The notes beneath the pieces were generated by a model. That model worked only from the letters and a program-made list of their open reading frames with translations. It made no database searches and was not told where the DNA came from. Below are positions 29,932-42,320 of a stretch of DNA of 64,000 nucleotides, piece after piece. Positions within the stretch are counted from its first letter, which is position 1; every line of letters begins with the position of its first letter. Where the stretch lies: assembly GCA_019316985.1 (NCBI GenBank), contig CP079215.1, forward strand, positions 5,270,001 through 5,334,000. The letters run 5' to 3'. Position numbers and translations under genes: made by a program. The stretch is from Paraniabella defluvii. GTDB lineage: Bacteria; Bacteroidota; Bacteroidia; Chitinophagales; Chitinophagaceae.

Positions 29932-30317
29932 ATGAATCATTTTAAAACTGCTTTTTTCTTTTTACGTTTACCGGTGGCTATGTCCTTATTAGGTCATGGT
30001 TTGGTGCGGTTACCTAAACTGGCCGGCTTTAGTAGCTGGATGGTAACAACTATGGAAAAGTCCGTGATTCCCCCGCCTTTATTGTGCCTTTCAGTTATTT
30101 TCTGCCGATTGCAGAAGCCTTGCTGGGACTGGCATTGCTGGTGGGCTTTAAGATCAGGCTGACGATATATGCATCTATCGCATTAATGAGCCTGCTTATT
30201 TTGGGTAGCTGCTCCATTGAAAACTGGAGCGCTATTGAAGCACAATTGTTACATGCATTTTACCTGATGGCTATTTATTGGTTCTGGGAAAAGAATCAAC
30301 CCAAACAAACGCCATGA
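29932..30317 (+). CDS. DoxX-family membrane protein (frameshifted)
   Basis: Four-helix membrane protein of the DoxX/SURF4-like superfamily: FFFLRLPVAMSLLGHGLVRL, then after a frame change near 30070 FSYFLPIAEALLGLALLVGF, TIYASIALMSLLILGSCS and QLLHAFYLMAIYWFW. Length ~128 residues. It lies 41 bp after the amidohydrolase and probably shares its transcript. Role unknown. Confidence 0.75.
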
Positions 30318-30381
30318 TTCCTGCTTAGAAAATTTACGATATTTATAGGGCGAACAATGAATCATCCTATAAGCTAACACC

Positions 30382-30786
30382 ATGACGAAACATGAAGTAA
30401 CCCAACTATCCTATGCTATTACCGGCTGCGCCATCCGGGTGCATAAAGAATTAGGCCCGGGATTATTGGAAAGCGTTTACCAGCAATGCCTGCGCTACGA
30501 GCTCCGGAGGCAGGGCTTTGATGTGATACACCAGGTGATAGTACCCGTTGCTTATGGTAATATGATCCTGGATACCGAGCTTCGGTTGGATCTGCTTGTG
30601 AATAATACGGTTGTCGTAGAATTAAAGGCGGTTGAACAGTTGCATCCCGTATACGAGGCACAACTATTAACTTATATGAAATTATTACAGAAGCCTCAGG
30701 GGTTATTGATTAATTTCTTTACCGATAATATTACCCGTTCAATGAAACCTCTGGTAAATGAGTATTTTCGGCTACTGGATGATTGA
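30382..30786 (+). CDS. GxxExxY protein
   Basis: An intact 134-residue protein with the diagnostic motif GPGLLESVY at ~26-34 and a PD-(D/E)XK-like core (LDLLVNNTVVVELKAVE, then AQLLTYMKLL). The family is abundant in Bacteroidota and of unknown function; a nuclease-like fold is inferred from the E-L-K motif. It begins 64 bp after the DoxX stop. Confidence 0.9.
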   Translation: MTKHEVTQLSYAITGCAIRVHKELGPGLLESVYQQCLRYELRRQGFDVIHQVIVPVAYGNMILDTELRLDLLVNNTVVVELKAVEQLHPVYEAQLLTYMKLLQKPQGLLINFFTDNITRSMKPLVNEYFRLLDD

Positions 30787-30885
30787 GTGGTTATTGTTTT
30801 AAACCTTTAAGGGATTAAGGGACATTAAAAACTTATTTTTGGACCATCTAACTTAACTATTCTTAACTCTTAATGTTTTTAATAT

Positions 30886-31926
30886 TTACACCTTGCTTTT
30901 CTTCTTCTTTTGCGATGATTCGCGAACGATCAGGTCTGAATTAATGATCAGGGTATTGAGCTGTTGCAAGTTACTTACGCCTTTGATATGATTGATCAAG
31001 GTACGGGCAGCAATCTCTCCCATTTCTATACCGGGATAATTAATAGTAGTGAGAGAAGGTTCAATCAAATGCGCAATAGCATCATTGTTAAAACCAACTA
31101 CCGCTACATCTTCCGGTACCTTAACGCCATTTTCCTTCAGCGTTTTAATGAAAGCTGCAGCCACAAAATCATTGGTAATAAAAGCACCATCGAAACGACG
31201 TTTTTGTTTGAGTAGCTTATGAGCCGAATCAATACCGGCTTTTTCACTTAAATTATCTACCAATACCAGGTTCTCGTCCAGATCAAGGCCATTGTCAGCC
31301 AGGGCATCTTTATAACCCCGGTAACGCTCCGCATATACATTACGGTTAAGGTTAGATGTAATATGCGCCACTCTCCTGCACCCCTGCTCTATCAAATGTT
31401 TGGTAGCATCATATCCCGCCCTATAGTTATCGATCACTACCACGGTATTATCGTTGCCCTTTTCTACCCTGTCGAAAAATATAACCGGTACCCCTTTATC
31501 CTTAAATTGTTTGAAATGATCATATTGTTTGGTGTCGAAAGATAAAGAAGCAATCAGGCCATCTACGCGTTTATTAAAAAGATTCCGTGCATTAGCCACT
31601 TCTTTCTCATAGCTTTCCGACGAGTGGGCAATGATCAGGTCGTAACCGGCTTCAGTTGTTACCTTCTCCACGCCCAACAATACGGAGTTAGCAAAGTTAC
31701 TATTGAGTTCGTGAATCATAAAACCAATTGTTTTGGTTTCCTGTGTACGGAGACTGCGGGCAAAATGATTGGTGCGATAGCCCATTTTTTCGGCCAGCTC
31801 GAAGATCTTCTTTTTGGTTTTCTTGCTTACTACGGGATCATCTTTCAACGCGCGACTTACGGTAGCTACAGATATTTTTAGCTCGCTGGCAATATCATAT
31901 ATCGTTACTTCTTTTCCCTTCTTCAT
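30886..31926 (-). CDS. LacI family transcriptional regulator, probable xylose regulator
   Basis: Intact, 346 residues: the N-terminal HTH VTIYDIASELKISVATVSRA, the hinge, and a periplasmic-binding-like sensor (TIGFMIHELNSNFANSVLLG, VVVIDNYRAGYDATKHLIEQ, FDGAFITNDFVAAAFI). It is the last gene of a co-directional xylA-xylB-regulator cluster, so control of xylose genes is likely. A LacI-type operator sits upstream of xylA (35075). It ends with a lysine-rich tail. Confidence 0.88.
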   Translation of the reverse strand: MKKGKEVTIYDIASELKISVATVSRALKDDPVVSKKTKKKIFELAEKMGYRTNHFARSLRTQETKTIGFMIHELNSNFANSVLLGVEKVTTEAGYDLIIAHSSESYEKEVANARNLFNKRVDGLIASLSFDTKQYDHFKQFKDKGVPVIFFDRVEKGNDNTVVVIDNYRAGYDATKHLIEQGCRRVAHITSNLNRNVYAERYRGYKDALADNGLDLDENLVLVDNLSEKAGIDSAHKLLKQKRRFDGAFITNDFVAAAFIKTLKENGVKVPEDVAVVGFNNDAIAHLIEPSLTTINYPGIEMGEIAARTLINHIKGVSNLQQLNTLIINSDLIVRESSQKKKKSKV

Positions 31927-32083
31927 ACGGAAATAAAATTAGGTGCGTAAAAGTAGGCAAAAAGAGATGGCGGTAAACAAACTCTATCAAAATCTTTTGA
32001 CGCTTATCGATTCCGGTATATATGTTGGTTCCACAATTGATAAAGGCTAGATCGCGAGATCATACCACATATATTACGTATCG

Positions 32084-33583
32084 TTAAGCTTCCTGTAAAA
32101 TTAAAGGGGCCGAATTTAATTTCTGTTCCAATTCTGCTTTCCAGGCTCCATACAATTCATCATACAAAGCAGCCTGTGTGGGTTGCACTACGCTTAGGGG
32201 CTGACGTTTTTGGAATGCCTCTGACGGCTGCTGATAATACCCCGCCCCTATACCTGCTCCCAAAGCGGCACCCACACTGCCGTCGCAGTCGTACAACTCA
32301 ACGGGCACATGGGTTGCATTTACAAAGGCCTCTGTAAATACAGGACTCAAAAACATATTGGCTTTACCTGCTTTTATCACAGCAGGCTGCATACCATTAC
32401 TACGCATGATATCGAGCCCGTATCGGAACGCGAAAGCGATACCTTCCTGTGCGGCTCTCACCAGGTGAGCTGTGGTATGTTTGTTAAGATTGATATTTTG
32501 CAGATGGGCATCTACTATTTTATTATTGAGCATGCGCTCGGCGCCGTTACCAAAAGGCAGAATAGTTAATCCATCACTGCCCGGCCTTACCGTAGCCGCC
32601 ATTTCATTAAGCTGCGCATAGGAAACATTTCCAGAAAGATTCCGGATCCAGCGGTTCAGAATGCCGGTACCATTAATGCAGAGCAAAATACCAACACGGG
32701 TTAAATCGGGTTGGTGATTAACATGAGCAAACCCATTAACACGACTTTGCAAATCGTAAGTAAGCTCATCACTTACCCCGTATATAACGCCGGATGTACC
32801 CGCAGTGGCAGCAACATCTCCCGGTTCCAATACGTTTAAAGAAAGCGCATTGTTGGGCTGATCGCCTGCTTTATAGGTAACGGGTATACCTTCTCTTAAT
32901 GAAAGCTCGTCTGCTATTTCTTTAGTCAAACGACCATGATCGGAGAATACCGGTTGCAGGTTAGGAATAATACCATTACTAAAACCAAACTGCTGCATCA
33001 ATTTTTGTGATACCTGGTTTTCAGAAAAATCCCAAAAGATACCTTCAGACAGTGCTGATGGTGTGGTGGTGATTTGCCCGGTAAACCTTTGTGCAATAAA
33101 ATCGCCGGGAAGCATGATCTTGTCGATCTGCTCAAATAGCTCCGGCTCCTGTTCTTTTACCCAGGCCAGTTTAGCAGCCGTAAAGTTACCGGGGAATTTA
33201 AAAGTCTTCCGAGGCAGTACTCCTCCCCAGTTCCCGGAATGCTTTTTCACCATAAGGTACGGCCCGGCTATCGCACCAGATAATGCTATTACGCAGCACA
33301 TTGCCGGCCTTGTCTAATAGCACCAGTCCGTGCATCTGGTAGGAAATGCCAATAGCTCCAATATCCTTTGTATAATATTTCCCGGATTGATTGACTTTTT
33401 GATAGCTTCCTTCACGTCGCTCCACCATTGTTCGGGAGACTGCTCTGCCCAGCCTGATTGAAGAGAAATAATATCCCGCTCTGCATCCGGATACTGCGCG
33501 GCTGCAATGGTTTGCTGCGTAGCGCCATCTACCACCGAAACTTTAATGGATGAAGTGCCTACATCGATGCCTAATAGTAACAT
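32084..33583 (-). CDS. xylB: Xylulokinase (FGGY kinase), frameshifted
   Basis: Phosphorylates D-xylulose to xylulose 5-phosphate. The start at 33583 gives MLLLGIDVGTSSIKVSVVD, the FGGY ATP-binding N-terminus. WAEQSPEQWW follows, the catalytic region SIIWCDSRA, TYKAGDQPNNALSLNVLEPG and the C-terminal ATP motif VIKAGKANMFLSPVF. Frame changes are near 33390 and 33215, and ~500 residues result. It lies 71 bp downstream of xylA on the same strand. Confidence 0.88.
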
Positions 33584-33654
33584 TATTTTGATTTTATGTG
33601 AATGGTTCATAGCCCATAGGCCATGAACCATCAACTAGAACTATGATCTATAAA

Positions 33655-34982
33655 CTATATAAACCTGTTAATAATATTTTCCAGGTACTCCTGTTTGCCG
33701 CTTTTTACAGCAGGCTCGCCTGCCTCGATGGCGTAAGCACGTAAGTCTTCCAGTGTTAATTGTCCCTGCTCAAAAGCCTTGCCCTTACCGTTATCAAAAG
33801 AGGCATAACGCTCCTGTTTCAATTTCCTGTAATCGGAATTAGACAAGATCTTATCTGCAGTGATCAAGGCCCTGGCAAATGTATCCATACCGCCGATATG
33901 CGCATAGAACAGATCGGCGGGGTCGGTTGAAGCCCTGCGGACCTTGGCATCAAAATTAATTCCGCCTCCCTGCAGTCCACCTGCTTCCAGGAAGATCAAC
34001 ATGGCTTCGGTTAATTCATTTAAATTGTTGGGGAACTGATCGGTATCCCAGCCGTTCTGGTAATCGCCCCTGTTCGCATCCAAAGAGCCTAATACTCCTG
34101 CATCAGCTGACACCTGCAGCTCGTGCTGGAATGTATGTCCCGCAAGGGTGGCGTGGTTAACTTCTATATTGATCTTGAAATCGTTTAATAAATCCCACTG
34201 GCGTAAAAAGCCGATCACGGTTTCGCAATCATAATCATACTGGTGTTTGGTAGGCTCCATGGGCTTAGGTTCTATCAGGAAGGTACCTTTAAAACCATTC
34301 TTGCGGGCATAATCTTTGGCTGTATGCAGAAAACGGGCAAAATGCTCCTTCTCTCTTTTCATGTCTGTATTGAGCAAAGTCATATATCCCTCTCTTCCAC
34401 CCCAGAAAACATAACCATCGCCACCCAGTTCGATTGTTGCATCAATTGCGGCTTTTACCTGTGCAGCTGCATGCGACAATACATGAAAATCAGGATTGGT
34501 AGAAGCCCCGTTCATATAACGTGGATTAGAAAACACGTTGGCTGTACCCCATAATAATTTCACGCCGCTATCTGCCTGCTTTTGTTTGGCGTAGTCTACC
34601 ACCGCCTGCAGTCTTTTATCATTTTCGTTTATATCCGTTCCATAATCAACCAGGTCGATATCATGAAAGCAATAAAACGGAAGGTTCATTTTAGTAATAA
34701 ACTCAAAAGCTGCGTCCATTTTATCCTTAGCCCTCGCTACCGCATCGGCTTTACTGTTCCACCCGAATACATGTGTTCCGGGACCAAAAGGGTCGTTTCC
34801 ATCATTACAGAACGAATGCCAGTAGGCACATGCAAAGCGGAAATGATCTTTTAATGTTTTACCAGCTACTACCCTGTTTTCATCATACCAACGGAATGCC
34901 AGGGGTTATCGCTTTCAGGACCTTCATATTTTATCTGGGGAATACCTTTAAAATATTCCTGTTCACCTAATAATACGCTCAT
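33655..34982 (-). CDS. xylA: Xylose isomerase (frameshifted)
   Basis: Converts D-xylose to D-xylulose using two divalent metals. ATG 34982 begins MSVLLGEQEYFKGIPQIKYE, and DNPLAFRWYDEN follows only if one C is restored in the C-run near 34903. Active-site landmarks: FCFHDIDL-like YCFHDIDLVDYG, KLLWGTAN, FLIEPKPMEPTKHQ (metal Glu), INIEVNHATLAGH, and FDAKVRRASTDPADLFYAHI (metal Asp). Length ~442, normal for class II XylA. It is the first gene of the xyl cluster. Confidence 0.93.
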
Positions 34983-35074
34983 AGTTGAATATTGTTTTAT
35001 TGTATGTGTGTATGAATGATTATGTCAAGTTAAATCGTTATCAGACTAAAAGTGCACAATATTAGTAAAAAAAT

Positions 35075-35089
35075 TGTAATCGGTTTCAT
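35075..35089 (-). promoter_or_regulatory. Candidate LacI-type operator upstream of xylA
   Basis: Read on the minus strand, TGAAACCGATTACA fits the cre-like LacI-family consensus TGnAAnCGnTnnCA with 10 of 14 positions dyad-symmetric. It is ~95 bp upstream of xylA. A weaker CTGATAACGATTTA lies about 40 bp closer to the start. The regulator is presumed to be the LacI gene at 30886-31926. Confidence 0.5.
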
Positions 35090-35191
35090 AAATTATTTTC
35101 TTTTATTTTTTACTGAATCTACACCATAAATAAGGCATCGTTTGCAATCGAATTACATCCCTGATCTCATGCCAGCTTTCCTGTTACAGCC

Positions 35192-35218
35192 AAAAAAACC
35201 GCTCCAGACGGAGCGGTT
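35192..35218 (-). terminator. Rho-independent terminator of the gyrA-TPR transcript
   Basis: AACCGCTCC and GGAGCGGTT around loop AGAC, followed on the minus strand by a run of seven T. It lies 17 bp after the TPR gene stop. Confidence 0.85.
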
Positions 35219-35234
35219 CTTATAAAAATAGATC

Positions 35235-36558
35235 TTATCGTAATTTACTGAAAATGTCGTCCCATTTTTTTCAAGGGCCACGTACTTATCGCGGTCAGCA
35301 CCTTTCGCCTCTTCTATTTTATACGAATAATACTCTGCTAAGTTACCGGCAATAGCGCGATAGCTTCGTTTTGACCGGCATCAAGGTTCGGTATTTTTGC
35401 AAAAAGTTCTGCCGCCTTCTCGTAATTCGTTTTAGCAAGGTCATAGTTAGCGCTATACGCTTTTTTAGCATCAGCCAGCTTTTGTTTATCTTCAGCTGTG
35501 GCTTTTGCTCCCTTTTTAGTAACATTCGTTTCTGCAGTAACTACGCCATCCCTGAACTTTTCAGATTTTAATAAATAGTGATCACCCAATAAAAGATAAG
35601 GCTGCATTTCACCAGGTTTTAAACTGGAAGCCTTATTTAAGGCAGCTAGCATTTTAGTCTCCAACTCCTCCGCATTACCAGGCAGCACGGCATTGGCCTT
35701 CCTCGAATCCAAAGTATCGTAAATGATCTCAGCCAAAGTAATGTTAGCTTTATAATCTTCCGGGTTAGCAGCAACATGTTTTTCCAAACTGGCAAGCCTT
35801 TCGTTAAAATCGGAGCTACCTCCCACTGCGAAATCCAGCATAGAATAGGTGAAAAATTCACTTTGAGGATACAATTCTTTACCTAAGGCTTTGTATTTCT
35901 CGAAATTGGCGTTGTCATTTTTACCTGCGTAATAACGAACCAGCCCTTGGTAAACACTTTCATAAGAAGATCCGCTGTATTCTTTAATTTTAGCATCTGC
36001 TAACCTTGTATAATATTTCTGAGCTTCTTCCAGGTGCTTGGTATTTTCTGCCAGCAAACCGGCATAATAAATAGCCGCAGTATCCATTTGTTTATTCAGG
36101 ATCTTTTTAGCGATCAGGAGTTCAGAATAATCAACCGTCTTTTTGAACTTATCGTAGGCGGGCTCGTATGCTTTATTGTTAATATCGGCGATGCCTGCAT
36201 TAAAATAGGCTGCATAAAGATTAAATGGAGTGTTCTTATAAGTAGGCTCTTCCAACAACTTCATATCGGGCTCCATTTCCTTGTATTTTGCGAGGGCCGC
36301 ATCGGCCTCTGCCCTGTTTTTCTCGGCTTCTGCAGCTTTACTACTATCTACTGCAAGGCTTGCAAATAGTGCAGCCTTTATAATATATCCTTCAGGTTTG
36401 GTGAAAAACTTTTCGTTAGTAGAGTTTTTATCGTAGGACTCTTTTGCTTTAGCTATTTGACCCAGAGCCAACAGCCCTTTGATATCGTCATACTTCTGTG
36501 CAAAAGCCCCTGTTGTTGAAAAAGCTGCAATTGTTACCAGTAAAATAACTTTTTTCAT
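35235..36558 (-). CDS. Secreted TPR-repeat protein (frameshifted near the end)
   Basis: Signal peptide MKKVILLVTIAAFSTTGAFA then ~410 residues of helical repeats (GQIAKAKESYDKN, NKAYEPAYDKFKKTVDYSEL, EAQKYYTRLADAKIKEY, YDLAKTNYEKAAELFAKI). The frame changes near 35345 and 35275, giving AGNLAEYYSYKIEEAKGADR and the end KWDDIFSKLR. It starts 29 bp after gyrA on the same strand, an arrangement I recall as common in the family. Scaffold or envelope role inferred; no enzyme motif seen. Confidence 0.75.
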
Positions 36559-36587
36559 TCGTATATTTTTTTACTATTTTTTAAACA

Positions 36588-39204
36588 CTAATTTTCTTCG
36601 GTTGGTTCTTCCGGTTTTTCTTCCTCACCGGCGGCTGCAGGTCCCTGCTCATCAGAAGGTGTTATATCCTGCTGATCGGTGGTATTTGCGCTTAACGTCG
36701 TTTCTTCTGTATTCTCAGTCTCTTCAATTTCCTGTTCATCCACGGTGGTTATAGCAGCTATAGCGTCTCCTTCATCTATACGTATCAGCTTCACTCCTTG
36801 CGCCGCCCTGCCCAGCTCACTAATGCCACTTACCGGCATCCTGATGGTTATGCCGCTCTTACAGGTAATTAACAGATCCTGGTTCTCGAATACGTCTAAA
36901 AGTCCTACTAAATTACCGGTTTTATCTGTTATGTTAATGGTTTTTACACCTTTACCTCCACGATTGGTGAAACGGTATTCATCTACCGCTGTTCTCTTAC
37001 CAAATCCTTTTTCGCTTACTACAAGTACACCGGGCACAATTTCAGCGTTTGTTGGTACACAAATCATGCCTATTACTTCATCATTTTCGTCATCTACTTC
37101 AATACCTCCTACGCCAATAGCACCCCGTCCGGTAGATCTCACCTTTCCTTCAGAGAAGCGGATAGCTCTGCCACTCTTAACGGCCATCATAATTTCAGAA
37201 GTGCCGTCGGTAAGTTTGGCTTCTAAAAGCTGATCGCCCTCTACAATAGTAATAGCATTTACGCCGGTTTGTCTGGGGCGGCTAAAGTCGCTGAGACTGG
37301 TCTTTTTAATAATCCCTTTTTAGTGCAAAGCAGGATATTATGGGATTTTACAAATTCTTCGTCCTTCAAATCCTTAATGTCAATGATCGCACGGATCTTA
37401 TCATCGGGCGGCAACTGCATCAGGTTTTGTATGGCCCGTCCTTTACCCGTTTTTTCGCCTTCGGGAATTTCATACACGTTCAGCCAATAACATCTTCCTT
37501 TTTCGGTAAAGAATAATAACGTGTGGTGGGTAGAGGCTACAAATAAATGTTCGATATAATCCTCGTCCCTCGTTTTACCACCCCGAACACCACGGCCACC
37601 GCGTTTTTGGGCACGGTATTCATCGGCCGAAGTTCTCTTAATATATCCTAAATGTGAAATTGTAATAACAACGTCTTCTTCTTTGATCAGGTCTTTAATA
37701 CTTACTTCATCATTGAGGTAAGTAATTTCGGTTCTGCGTTCGTCGCCAAATTTTTGTTTGATCTCCGACAATTCTGTTTTGATGATATCAAAACGTAAGG
37801 TTTCATTGGAAAGGATATCTTTCAAATGAGCGATCAGTTTCATTAACTCTTCATATTCTTCTTTGATCTTCTCACGCTCCATTCCGGTTAAACGCTGCAA
37901 ACGCAGTTCCAGTATGGCTTTGGCCTGTATCTCATCCAGCCCCAGCCGGCGTTGATCAGGTTTTCTTTTGCAATATCAGGCGTTGCAGAGCTCCTGATCA
38001 GTCGGATTACTTCATCGAGGTGATCCAGCGCAATCAGATAGCCCTGTAAAATATGGGCTCTTTTTCAGCTTCCTTTAATTCAAATTTGGTACGGCGTACT
38101 ACCACTTCATGCCTGAACTCTACAAATTCTGCAATCATGTCTTTTACGCTCAATACGCGGGGCGGCCTTTAACGATCGCCACGTTATTGATACCAAATGA
38201 AGTTTGCAGATCGGTATGCTTGTACAACTGGTTGATGACTACGTTAGCGATCGCGTCACGCTTCAGGTCGAGCACCACGCGTGTACCGTCTTTGTTTGAT
38301 TCGTTGTTAACGTGTACGATCCCTTCTATGATCTTGTTATTTACCAGCTCACCAATACGGTTGGTTAATGCGTCACGGTTTACCTGGTAAGGTACTTCCG
38401 TAATTACAATCTGTTCGCGTCCGCTGGGCTTGGTATCTACCTGAACCCGGCCCCGCACCACTACGCGGCCTCTGCCTGTATGCATGCCCGCCTTAATACC
38501 TTCCATGCCGTAAATAATACCGCCTGTAGGGAAATCCGGTGCTTTTACGTGCTGCATCAGTTCATCCACAGTAATATCGTTATTATCGATGTAAGCTACG
38601 CAACCATCAATCACCTCGCTCAGGTTATGCGGCATAATGCTGGTAGCCATACCTACGGCAATACCGCTGGACCCGTTCACCAGCAATTGCGGTATACGGG
38701 TAGGAAGTATAGTAGGCTCCTTCTCCGAATCGTCAAAGTTGAGCTGAAAGTCAACCGTATCTTTTTCAATGTCATCCAGCATATGTTCTGCCAGCTTCTC
38801 CAGCCTTACCTCGGTATAACGCATTGCCGCAGGTCCGTCCCCATCCTGGTTTCCGAAGTTCCCTGGCCATCCACCATCATATAACGCATACTCCACTCCT
38901 GGGCCATACGCACCATGGCGTCGTACACAGAACTATCACCATGCGGGTGATACTTACCTAATACCTCTCCTACTACACGGGCCGATTTTTTGTAGGGTCT
39001 GTTCGCATTTAACCCTAATTCGTTCATCGCATATAATATGCGGCGATGCACGGGTTTTAAACCATCCCGTACATCGGGTAAAGCACGTCCTACAATTACG
39101 CTCATCGAGTAATCGATGTAGGCCGTTTTCATCTGCTCTTCTATATTTACGGGAATAATTCGGTTATTATCCTGTGTTCCTTGTGGCTCCAGATTCTCTT
39201 CCAT
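36588..39204 (-). CDS. gyrA: DNA gyrase subunit A (frameshifted)
   Basis: Breaks and reseals DNA to introduce negative supercoils, with GyrB. MKTAYIDYSMSVIVGRALPD starts the winged-helix domain, the catalytic Tyr is in AMRYTEVRL, and the quinolone region KSARVVGEVLGKYHPHGDSS is intact. The C-terminal pinwheel has the GyrA-box-like QKRGGRGVRGGK. It ends in an acidic, Glu/Pro-rich tail. Frame changes near 38830, 38160, 38060, 37945 and 37240 divide an ~870-residue product. As the gene is essential, sequencing error is the probable cause. Confidence 0.95.
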
Positions 39205-39424
39205 CTAATTATTTCTGTTCTTAAAATTAAAAGTAAAATGGCATTTACAATGTTGGCAAATTTAATCTTTTTACAGCTGAAACAGGCCGAATAAACAATG
39301 ATTTTTCACCAGTTTATGCACTATTTGAAAAGGAATTTTATAGGAGGGTTTTGTTTGTTTTATACTATAGTTAAACGGACCAGGCGGAGCTATAAACAGT
39401 TCTTGGTTTAAACGGTGACCTGTA

Positions 39425-39461
39425 TAAAAAACGGGGCCGCTTCTGACTGAAGCGGCCCCGT
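39425..39461 (-). terminator. Rho-independent terminator of metK
   Basis: Perfect 13-bp stem ACGGGGCCGCTTC / GAAGCGGCCCCGT with loop TGACT (39431-39461), then a T-run on the minus strand (39425-39430). It lies 18 bp after the metK stop. Confidence 0.88.
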
Positions 39462-39478
39462 TTATAAATTACATATTA

Positions 39479-40730
39479 TTATTTAAGCTTAAACGCTTTT
39501 TTAACTTTTGCTACATGGTCTAATTTTTCCCAGGTAAACAGTTCCACTTTTTTGCAACTTTTTTACCATCGGGAGAAACAAATACCTTTTCCACTGTTTT
39601 AGCTTCACGCCCCATATGCCCGTAGGCAGCTGTTTCGCTGTAAATAGGGTTACGCAGTTTCAACCTTTGCTCAATGAAGTAAGGACGCATATCGAAAATA
39701 CCTTCTACAATTTTGCTGATGGCGCCGTCAGTTAGATTGACTTTGGCAGTTCCATAAGTATTTACGTTAATGCTGGTGGGTTTGGCCACACCAATGGCAT
39801 AAGAAACCTGTACCAATACTTCATCACACAAGCCTGCAGCCACCAGGTTTTTTGCGATATGACGGGTAGCATAAGCAGCACTTCTGTCTACTTTACTGGG
39901 GTCTTTCCCGCTAAAAGCTCCGCCACCATGGGCACCTTTACCGCCGTAAGTATCAACAATAATTTTACGACCTGTTAAACCGGTATCGCCGTGCGGTCCG
40001 CCAATTACAAATTTGCCGGTTGGGTTAATATGGTATTTTATTTTGTCGTTGAATAAGTGCTTATACTGGGGATATTTCTTAATAACACGCGGAATCAATA
40101 TTTTCTTCACATCTTCATTGATCTTTGCCAACATTTTACCTTCTGTATCAAAGTCGTCATGTTGGGTAGATATAACGATGGCATCAATTCTTACCGGTTT
40201 GTTATTGTCGTCATATTCCAGGGTAACCTGGCTTTTTGAATCGGGGCGCAGGTATTTGATTTGCTTGTTCTCCTTCTTAGCTCTGCCAGTTCTATCAGCA
40301 AGGTATGCGCCAGGTCTAAAGCCAAAGGCATATAATTAGCCGTTTCGTTAGTGGCATAACCAAACATCATTCCCTGGTCTCCGGCACCCTGCTCTTCTTT
40401 TTTTTTACGGTCAACGCCCTGGTTAATATCAGAAGACTGCTCATGAATAGCCGATAACACACCGCAAGAATTGGCTTCAAACATATACTCGCTTTTGGTA
40501 TAGCCGATCTTACTGATCACTTTGCGGGCAATGTCCTGCACATCCAGATAAGCCTTTGACTTTACCTCACCTGCCAAAACCACCTGACCGGTAGTAACCA
40601 GGGTTTCACAGGCTACTTTAGACTGCGGATCAAAAGCAAGAAAATTATCAATCAGCGCATCAGAAATCTGGTCCGCCACTTTATCGGGGTGTCCTTCAGA
40701 AACACTCTCAGAGGTAAATAAGTAAGGCAT
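39479..40730 (-). CDS. metK: S-adenosylmethionine synthetase (frameshifted)
   Basis: Makes SAM from methionine and ATP. The N-terminus MPYLFTSESVSEGHPDKVAD and GAGDQGMMFGYA are the family signatures, and the loop GGGAFSGKDPSKVDRSAAY carries the C-terminal signature. Frame changes are near 40265 and 39545; the corrected end reads VAKVKKAFKLK. About 417 residues, normal length. It is followed by a strong terminator. Confidence 0.95.
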
Positions 40731-40818
40731 TGTGAAATAATGAGTTTATAGTCTATAAAATAAATAGGGTGCAAATATAGTATCCGCACCCGTTTTAATA
40801 AAATTTATAATGTGGTCA

Positions 40819-42320
40819 TCAAAGTTTCGAGTAAACAATTCTCAATTTCATTTTTTGTGTAGGGTGATTTCCTCCGCCTATACGCGCTCTACCTACGCCG
40901 GCCAATCCGTAAAAGCTGGCCTGGGGAGAGGAACCCGCATATTATTAGAAACTGCAGGCACTAAATCTCCTAATGGTAAAGTGGTAGCAGCCGGTGCATA
41001 CATTCTCATACTATACGCAGGGATTTTATCGGCCACAACATTTTGCAAATATCTCGTGATATTAAAACGCCATAAACGAATCCTGTTTCCGGATGGATCA
41101 GTTGTACTTGTAAATGTTTGATTAACTGAATTGCTGCTGTAAAAACTTTCCCAGTTCGTTATTAAATACTCGTTAGTACCCTGTGTAACTCCAAAAATAG
41201 ATGGTATAAGTTTGAATTTTGCGGCGGTAGAATCGTATACATCTACGAAAACATTGGGAGGCGCACTGAATATAGTGTCGGAAACATCATAAATACTTTG
41301 CGCTTGCAATTCGGCCAAATGTACTACACAGTTAGGCAAAGCCGCCAACCCTGGAATACGAATATTGGTATAAGTACCAGGCGTATTTTGCATATAAACA
41401 ATGGGATCTTTCACCTGATCTCCCATACCTGTCAACACCTGGGTACCGCTGTAGTTCCTGCTGATATAATTTGAGCTTGCATTAGCTCCGTTGTAAAAAT
41501 AAAAAGAAGCAACAGCTGTGTCGATGTCTGTGGGTGTAGTTGTATTATTATATCTGTAATAAACAGCAAGATGCGTGGTAGCATCATTTAAATACACGCC
41601 CATAAGACCGTTACCGCCTCCGGTTGATTGCAAAGCAAAGCCTTTGAATTTGATCCGGAAAAGCGAATCTGATCCATAGGCATTGTTAGACCCGGTGGAA
41701 TCATAATCCAGCAAACGTTGTCCAAAAGCAGGATCAAGCTTGATACGGATTTGCCTGGCAACAGTATTGGTATCGGGATAATTAATTACTTTTATAGAAT
41801 CGCTGGTAGATCTTGGAATGAATGTTTTGCTGCCTAATATATTTGACGTACTAAATAACCTGTTTATCCCATAAAGAGAGTCGGCCCGGAAATCGCTGGA
41901 TGGGTCTATCTCTGATACCTGAATTGTTTGAGGCGTCAGTGTATCGCCGTAGGTGAAACTATGATCAATAACTAAAACAACAGAATCAAGGTAAAGAGAC
42001 CCCGGGCGATTTTTAAACGGTGAACGCCCACCCGGCGATACCTGGAAAAAAATCCGACCATCAGTTTTTCCGAATAACGGATCATTTGAAATTACACCTA
42101 ATAGCTTGGTATGTGTGTATATAGACCGGAAAGAGTCCAACGCAGGGTCAAATAAACCATTATAAGTCTCAACCTCCAGTGTAGTATCAAATGTATGGAT
42201 ATTATCTACCGGCGGAATAAGGTCCTGGCCCATTTCCGTGGGTAAGTTGATCTTGTTACAGGAAACCAGAAGAACAATAGTTAGCGCGCAGATTCCCAGT
42301 GCTGATGCAATATATTTCAT
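40819..42320 (-). CDS. DUF4270 family lipoprotein (frameshifted end)
   Basis: Lipoprotein (hydrophobic IASALGICALTIVLLVSC) of ~500 residues, rich in beta-structure: TEMGQDLIPPVDNIHTFDTT, GVISNDPLFGKTDGRIFFQV and FRIKFKGFALQS. The last ~35 residues are out of frame after ~40920; the corrected end is HPTQKMKLRIVYSKL. DUF4270 is a Bacteroidota envelope family of unknown function. It follows the starch-synthase-like gene on the same strand, a neighbourhood I recall as conserved. Confidence 0.82.

Noticed and set aside
30382..30786. GxxExxY protein as part of the defence island
   Set aside because: Common stand-alone family, 6 kb away, among ordinary metabolic genes.
36588..39204. gyrA as a pseudogene or programmed frameshift
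   Set aside because: It is essential, all motifs are intact, and several independent indels occur, the pattern seen in most genes of the window.
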